A stretch of 32,449 nt of DNA from a virus. The stretch is from IMG/VR virus record IMGVR_UViG_3300046665_000772, positions 1 through 32,449 of that record. The stretch is one strand, 5' to 3'. The position numbers and the translations under genes are program-made. A model generated the notes under the pieces. That model made no database searches, was not told where the DNA came from, and saw nothing but the letters and a program-made list of their open reading frames with translations. Positions within the stretch are counted from its first letter, which is position 1; each line of letters opens with the position of its first letter. Shown here piece after piece: positions 30,209 to 32,449 of this stretch.

Positions 30209-30232
30209 AAAAAAGCCCGCACGGCGGCGGGC
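30209..30232 (-). terminator. Intrinsic terminator ahead of the late operon
   Basis: On the minus strand: stem GCCCGC, 6-base loop, stem GCGGGC, then six T. No minus-strand gene ends near it, so it is placed to stop leftward transcripts that arrive from the region of the putative antiterminator gene. Confidence 0.8.
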
Positions 30233-30413
30233 AAATGCTCGAAGCGGTCGGCAACGACCACGAGCAGGAGACATCAAGAATTAGTGCCGGTTACAGCGTC
30301 CGGCGACGTGGCGCGCCTGGGGCTGCGCTCGTCTGTCCTGGCCGACGCCAGATCACATTCAAAAAACAGGCAAACGAGCTTCCTCCGCCCGCAGAAACAG
30401 CTGTTCAATTACT

Positions 30414-30422
30414 TGCTATACT
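30414..30422 (+). promoter_or_regulatory. Extended -10 promoter for the moron gene
   Basis: TGC directly followed by TATACT gives an extended -10 element; the -35 position is weak (AAACAG-like), which is acceptable with an extended -10. It lies 30 bp upstream of the ATG at 30453. It would express the gene from the lysogen, independent of the late operon. Confidence 0.6.
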
Positions 30423-30452
30423 TTCTTTCCGGACAACTAAAATAGGGATAAC

Positions 30453-31094
30453 ATGATTTTCAAATACATGAAAGCGCATCACGCCGAAAGCTTTCTTCGC
30501 GAAGGCACGTTGCGAATCGGCACACTTTACGAATTCCGCAACATGGAAAAACATGGGGCGGTTATTGGCGACAAAAATGAAGGCCAAAAGAGCCTTTACA
30601 CCCATCTTGAAGGCCGATACACGAACGAAAACGCCCCGGCGATGAGCGAGAAGTTCATTAAACTCGGCGACGGTGGTGCATTTGAAAACTGCACGCTTGT
30701 CGAACAGACCGACAGCCCTGATTGTTTTCTCTTCTGTGCGAGCGAAGAGTATTCAGCAACGATGATGGCCGAATTTAACGCCGATGTATGCGTTGTAATC
30801 GACAACCTCGAGGGCTTTTACAACGCAATCACAAAAGCGCTCACCAGGAAAATTGGTAATCCGGCCTTATTTCGCGGGGCCCACAGGTGCCAATACGTCG
30901 CTCGCCACGTCAAGCATGAAGAGGATCATGGCATCCCCGGCGCACTCATAAAGGACGCTGACTACAGAGAACAAAAAGAGATCCGCGCTATCTGGGAATC
31001 GGCGATGCCTCTGCCGATTGGCCCAGTGATCATTGAATGCCCTGAGGCACAGAAATTTTGCTGGATATACCCAAACCCGTCCGGCGCCCGCTAA
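30453..31094 (+). CDS. Moron protein, possibly DUF2971-like
   Basis: A 213-residue protein on the strand opposite to the late operon. The N-terminus F-K-Y-M-K-A-H-H-A-E-S-F-L-R-E-G-T-L-R-I, then G-T-L-Y-E-F-R and G-D-K-N-E-G, recalls the start of DUF2971 proteins (a short strand-helix, then a loop with Asp and Glu-Gly). Later come D-C-F-L-F-C-A-S, Y-R-E-Q-K-E-I-R-A-I-W-E near residue 180, like the H-E-x-E-x-R box of that family. The relation is inferred by pattern. It has its own promoter and terminator and lower GC than the late genes, as expected for a moron expressed in the lysogen. Confidence 0.6.
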   Translation: MIFKYMKAHHAESFLREGTLRIGTLYEFRNMEKHGAVIGDKNEGQKSLYTHLEGRYTNENAPAMSEKFIKLGDGGAFENCTLVEQTDSPDCFLFCASEEYSATMMAEFNADVCVVIDNLEGFYNAITKALTRKIGNPALFRGAHRCQYVARHVKHEEDHGIPGALIKDADYREQKEIRAIWESAMPLPIGPVIIECPEAQKFCWIYPNPSGAR

Positions 31095-31097
31095 AAC

Positions 31098-31132
31098 GAA
31101 AAAGCCCGCTGCGATAGCGGGCTTAACTTTTC
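31098..31132. terminator. Bidirectional terminator between convergent genes
   Basis: Stem AAGCCCGCT (31102-31110), loop GCGAT, stem AGCGGGCTT (31116-31124), with A-rich and T-rich flanks on both sides. It ends the + strand moron and can stop leftward transcripts from the gene on the right. Confidence 0.85.
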
Positions 31133-31165
31133 TCTGGACGTGCGAAACCGCCCAGTGACCGAACT

Positions 31166-31594
31166 CTACAAGAAATAAATTCGCGTTGCAAGATTCTTTT
31201 TCAACTTCTCTTCGAGGTCCTCGCGCGCCTGCAGGAGCACAGCCTCGAAGTTCGAACTCGCGAACCGCCACGCGGTCGACAGGCCCTGGCTCTTGTAGAT
31301 CGCCGCGCACTGCAGCACGGCCAGGCTGTCGACCATCGCGTTGACAGCCTCGCCCACCTTCAGGTCCGCCGCGCGCTGTGCGTCGTGCACGTTGACGTCC
31401 GGTTCCGCGTCGCTGGCCAATTTCATGCCGCCGATGCCCAGGTCGCGATCGTCGGTGCGCATGTAGTCGAGCCAGCAAGCCATCATCTGGACGTACGGAT
31501 CGGGCTTCTGGAAGGCGGATTTTGCCACCTCGTCACGACGCACGCGGCGGATGTTCGAGGTAGCAAAAATGCCGGGGATCGCGATGGTGGACAC
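31166..31594 (-). CDS. Phage protein, candidate Q-type late antiterminator
   Basis: A 142-residue protein located between the early side and the late operon, the place of the late regulator. It has P-D-P-Y-V-Q-M-M-A-C-W-L-D-Y-M-R-T-D-D-R-D-L-G, K-V-G-E-A-V-N-A-M-V-D-S-L-A-V-L, a possible helix-turn-helix around A-A-I-Y-K-S-Q-G-L-S-T-A-W-R and a final helix A-R-E-D-L-E-E-K-L-K-K-N-L. The order (W-containing helix, middle helix before a DNA-binding-like segment, terminal helix) matches Q82-type antiterminators in plan, but I see no diagnostic motif. A GTG start at 31594 has AGGAG seven bases ahead. Terminators lie between it and the late genes, which fits antitermination. The role is inference. 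Confidence 0.45.
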   Translation of the reverse strand: MSTIAIPGIFATSNIRRVRRDEVAKSAFQKPDPYVQMMACWLDYMRTDDRDLGIGGMKLASDAEPDVNVHDAQRAADLKVGEAVNAMVDSLAVLQCAAIYKSQGLSTAWRFASSNFEAVLLQAREDLEEKLKKNLATRIYFL

Positions 31595-31897
31595 GGTATT
31601 TCTCCTGTTGGGTTACAAGTCAAATTTTAGCCTGTGCCAACAGGCAATTTCCGACCATCATTCAATATCTTTTATACCGTTTTCTCCTCGCTACAGCCTG
31701 CCCTCCTTTGATTTCTCTGGCAACGTATAGCTCGCTCTTCTTGGCAAAATTCAACCGTTAGCTCGTAGGATAAGCCGTCGTTCGCGGCCCTACCAAAGGG
31801 AGCGAATTCATCCGTGCTACGATAACCGGCTTGCCCGTCCGCAGGCTGCCGGCGCTTGAGGCCAATTATCTCAGTCCAGTCCATAGTGGAGCCACCC
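31595..31897. other. Divergent intergenic region
   Basis: About 300 bp between the minus-strand putative regulator gene and the + strand DUF2971 gene. The left part holds a promoter with an overlapping palindrome. The rest is AT-richer and shows an unconvincing leftward frame from 31885 to 31672 with weak ribosome site. I see no RNA gene and no clear promoter for the rightward gene. Confidence 0.5.
31612..31645 (-). promoter_or_regulatory. Leftward promoter with operator-like palindrome
   Basis: On the minus strand TTGGCA (31640-31635) and TGTAAC (31617-31612) are 17 bp apart, a good -35 and a fair -10. The -35 is inside a perfect inverted repeat, GCCTGT-TGGC-ACAGGC (31630-31645), a likely regulator site. 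It would drive the putative antiterminator gene and possibly the late operon. Confidence 0.5.
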
Positions 31898-32449
31898 ATG
31901 TTAGCGAAGGAACACCCTTGTTTCACAGCGCCCGAAGATAAAGCCATAAAGCTTTGGCGATATATGGACTTCACGAAGTTCGTCTCACTCTTGGAAACAG
32001 AGTCAATCTTCCTGTCACGCTCTGACAAGTTCGACGACCCTTACGAGGGGTCGACTACTCAACTCACAAAAATGACTCGGCCTGCGCGCAAGGAGTTAAC
32101 GCTACAGCCGGAAGGCTTGAGTCCGAGATACGTGCTTAAAGACATCACGGTAGAGTCGCTCAACTCAATCGCAAAATTCAACGAATGGATGCGGTCATGG
32201 ACCTATGTGAACTGTTGGCACATGAATCCTTATGAGTCTGCTGCCATGTGGAAGCTTTACGCGCGAACCGACGAGGCAGTGGCAATTCAGTCGACTTACA
32301 CGAGGTTGCGCGCCGCGCTACCAGACGACGCTTATGTCGGGGTAGTTAAATACATCGACTACGACACGGACTCGATCCCCGAAGACAATGTGTTCTGGCC
32401 ATACGTGCACAAGAGGAAATCATTCGAGCATGAGAAAGAACTGTGTTGA
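31898..32449 (+). CDS. DUF2971 protein, apparently truncated
   Basis: A 183-residue protein with the DUF2971 pattern: K-L-W-R-Y-M-D-F-T-K-F-V-S-L-L-E-T-E-S-I-F-L-S-R in pieces, then S-D-K-F-D-D-P-Y-E-G, N-C-W-H-M-N-P-Y-E-S-A-A-M-W-K-L-Y, and F-E-H-E-K-E-L close to the end. Family members continue past the H-E-x-E-[VL]-R box with about 60-80 more residues, but here C then a stop follows at the last base of the window. A small indel near 32440 would explain this. The ATG at 31898 has GGAG seven bases ahead; a TTG at 31856 has no ribosome site. DUF2971 genes are common in prophages and defence-rich loci; their activity is unknown. Confidence 0.7.
   Translation: MLAKEHPCFTAPEDKAIKLWRYMDFTKFVSLLETESIFLSRSDKFDDPYEGSTTQLTKMTRPARKELTLQPEGLSPRYVLKDITVESLNSIAKFNEWMRSWTYVNCWHMNPYESAAMWKLYARTDEAVAIQSTYTRLRAALPDDAYVGVVKYIDYDTDSIPEDNVFWPYVHKRKSFEHEKELC

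Larger units (their letters stand above)
1111..32449. mobile_element. HK97-like siphophage prophage (right end not in window)
   Basis: The region carries the complete head, tail and lysis gene set of a long non-contractile-tailed phage, in the usual order, bounded on the left by a tRNA-Ser 3' fragment. In a tRNA-integrated element, the orphan 3' fragment has the element on its 5' side, which here means higher coordinates. The integrase, repressor, replication genes and the reconstituted tRNA-Ser should then lie right of 32449. No structural gene is visibly broken, so the morphogenesis part looks intact. No sheath, tube-and-spike or baseplate wedge genes of a contractile tail are present. Confidence 0.85.

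Noticed and set aside
30235-30456. + strand frame before the moron gene
   Set aside because: No ribosome site, ends over the moron start, and the moron promoter lies inside it.
31672-31885. Leftward frame upstream of the putative regulator
   Set aside because: About 70 residues without motif, weak ribosome site, overlaps the start of the DUF2971 gene; could be a remnant but not supported.
1-32449. CRISPR array, rRNA, intact tRNA, insertion sequence or integrase
   Set aside because: No spaced direct repeats, no rRNA-like sequence, no transposase or recombinase motif in any frame that I could read; only the tRNA-Ser fragment was found.

Overview
The window is most of an HK97-like siphophage prophage, plus about 1.1 kb of flanking chromosome, in a GC-rich proteobacterium. 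A betaproteobacterium of the Burkholderiales, perhaps Oxalobacteraceae, fits the gene styles I recognise, but this is inference: no chromosomal marker gene is present.

Layout. Positions 1-943 hold a two-gene cassette on the + strand: a cytoplasmic-looking NlpC/P60-CHAP-type amidase and an overlapping gene for an exported protein, the arrangement of a type VI secretion effector and its immunity protein. At 1111-1175 lies a 3' fragment of a tRNA-Ser gene (minus strand) with no 5' half. It is best read as one attachment-site boundary, with the prophage to its right and the intact tRNA and the integrase beyond position 32449. From 1360 to 3103 is an AT-richer lysogenic-conversion block: a GhoS/DUF2622-like protein, two small unknown genes and a HicA-HicB toxin-antitoxin pair with an operator palindrome over its promoter.

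From 30185 down to 3143 all genes run on the minus strand in one dense late operon, mostly with 1-4 bp stop/start overlaps. In transcription order it encodes small start genes, an HNH nuclease, a candidate cos region, small and large terminase, portal, prohead protease, major capsid protein, a set of beta-rich head-associated proteins (one with a LamG-like domain and nine 22-residue repeats), head-tail connector, head-tail adaptor, gp10-like protein, tail terminator, tail tube, two tail chaperone frames in a -1 relation, tape measure, tail tip proteins, a modular receptor-binding protein, a YiiX-like cysteine peptidase, two small holin-like proteins, a SAR-type lysozyme and nested Rz/Rz1 spanins.

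Right of the late operon is a + strand moron (30453-31094) with its own promoter and terminator. Next comes a minus-strand gene (31166-31594) whose layout suggests a Q-type late antiterminator, and then a DUF2971-type gene that stops early at the window edge. Intrinsic terminators within and ahead of the late operon, including one inside the coding end of the peptidase gene just before the holins, imply that late expression depends on antitermination. No replication genes, repressor, integrase, rRNA or CRISPR array are present.
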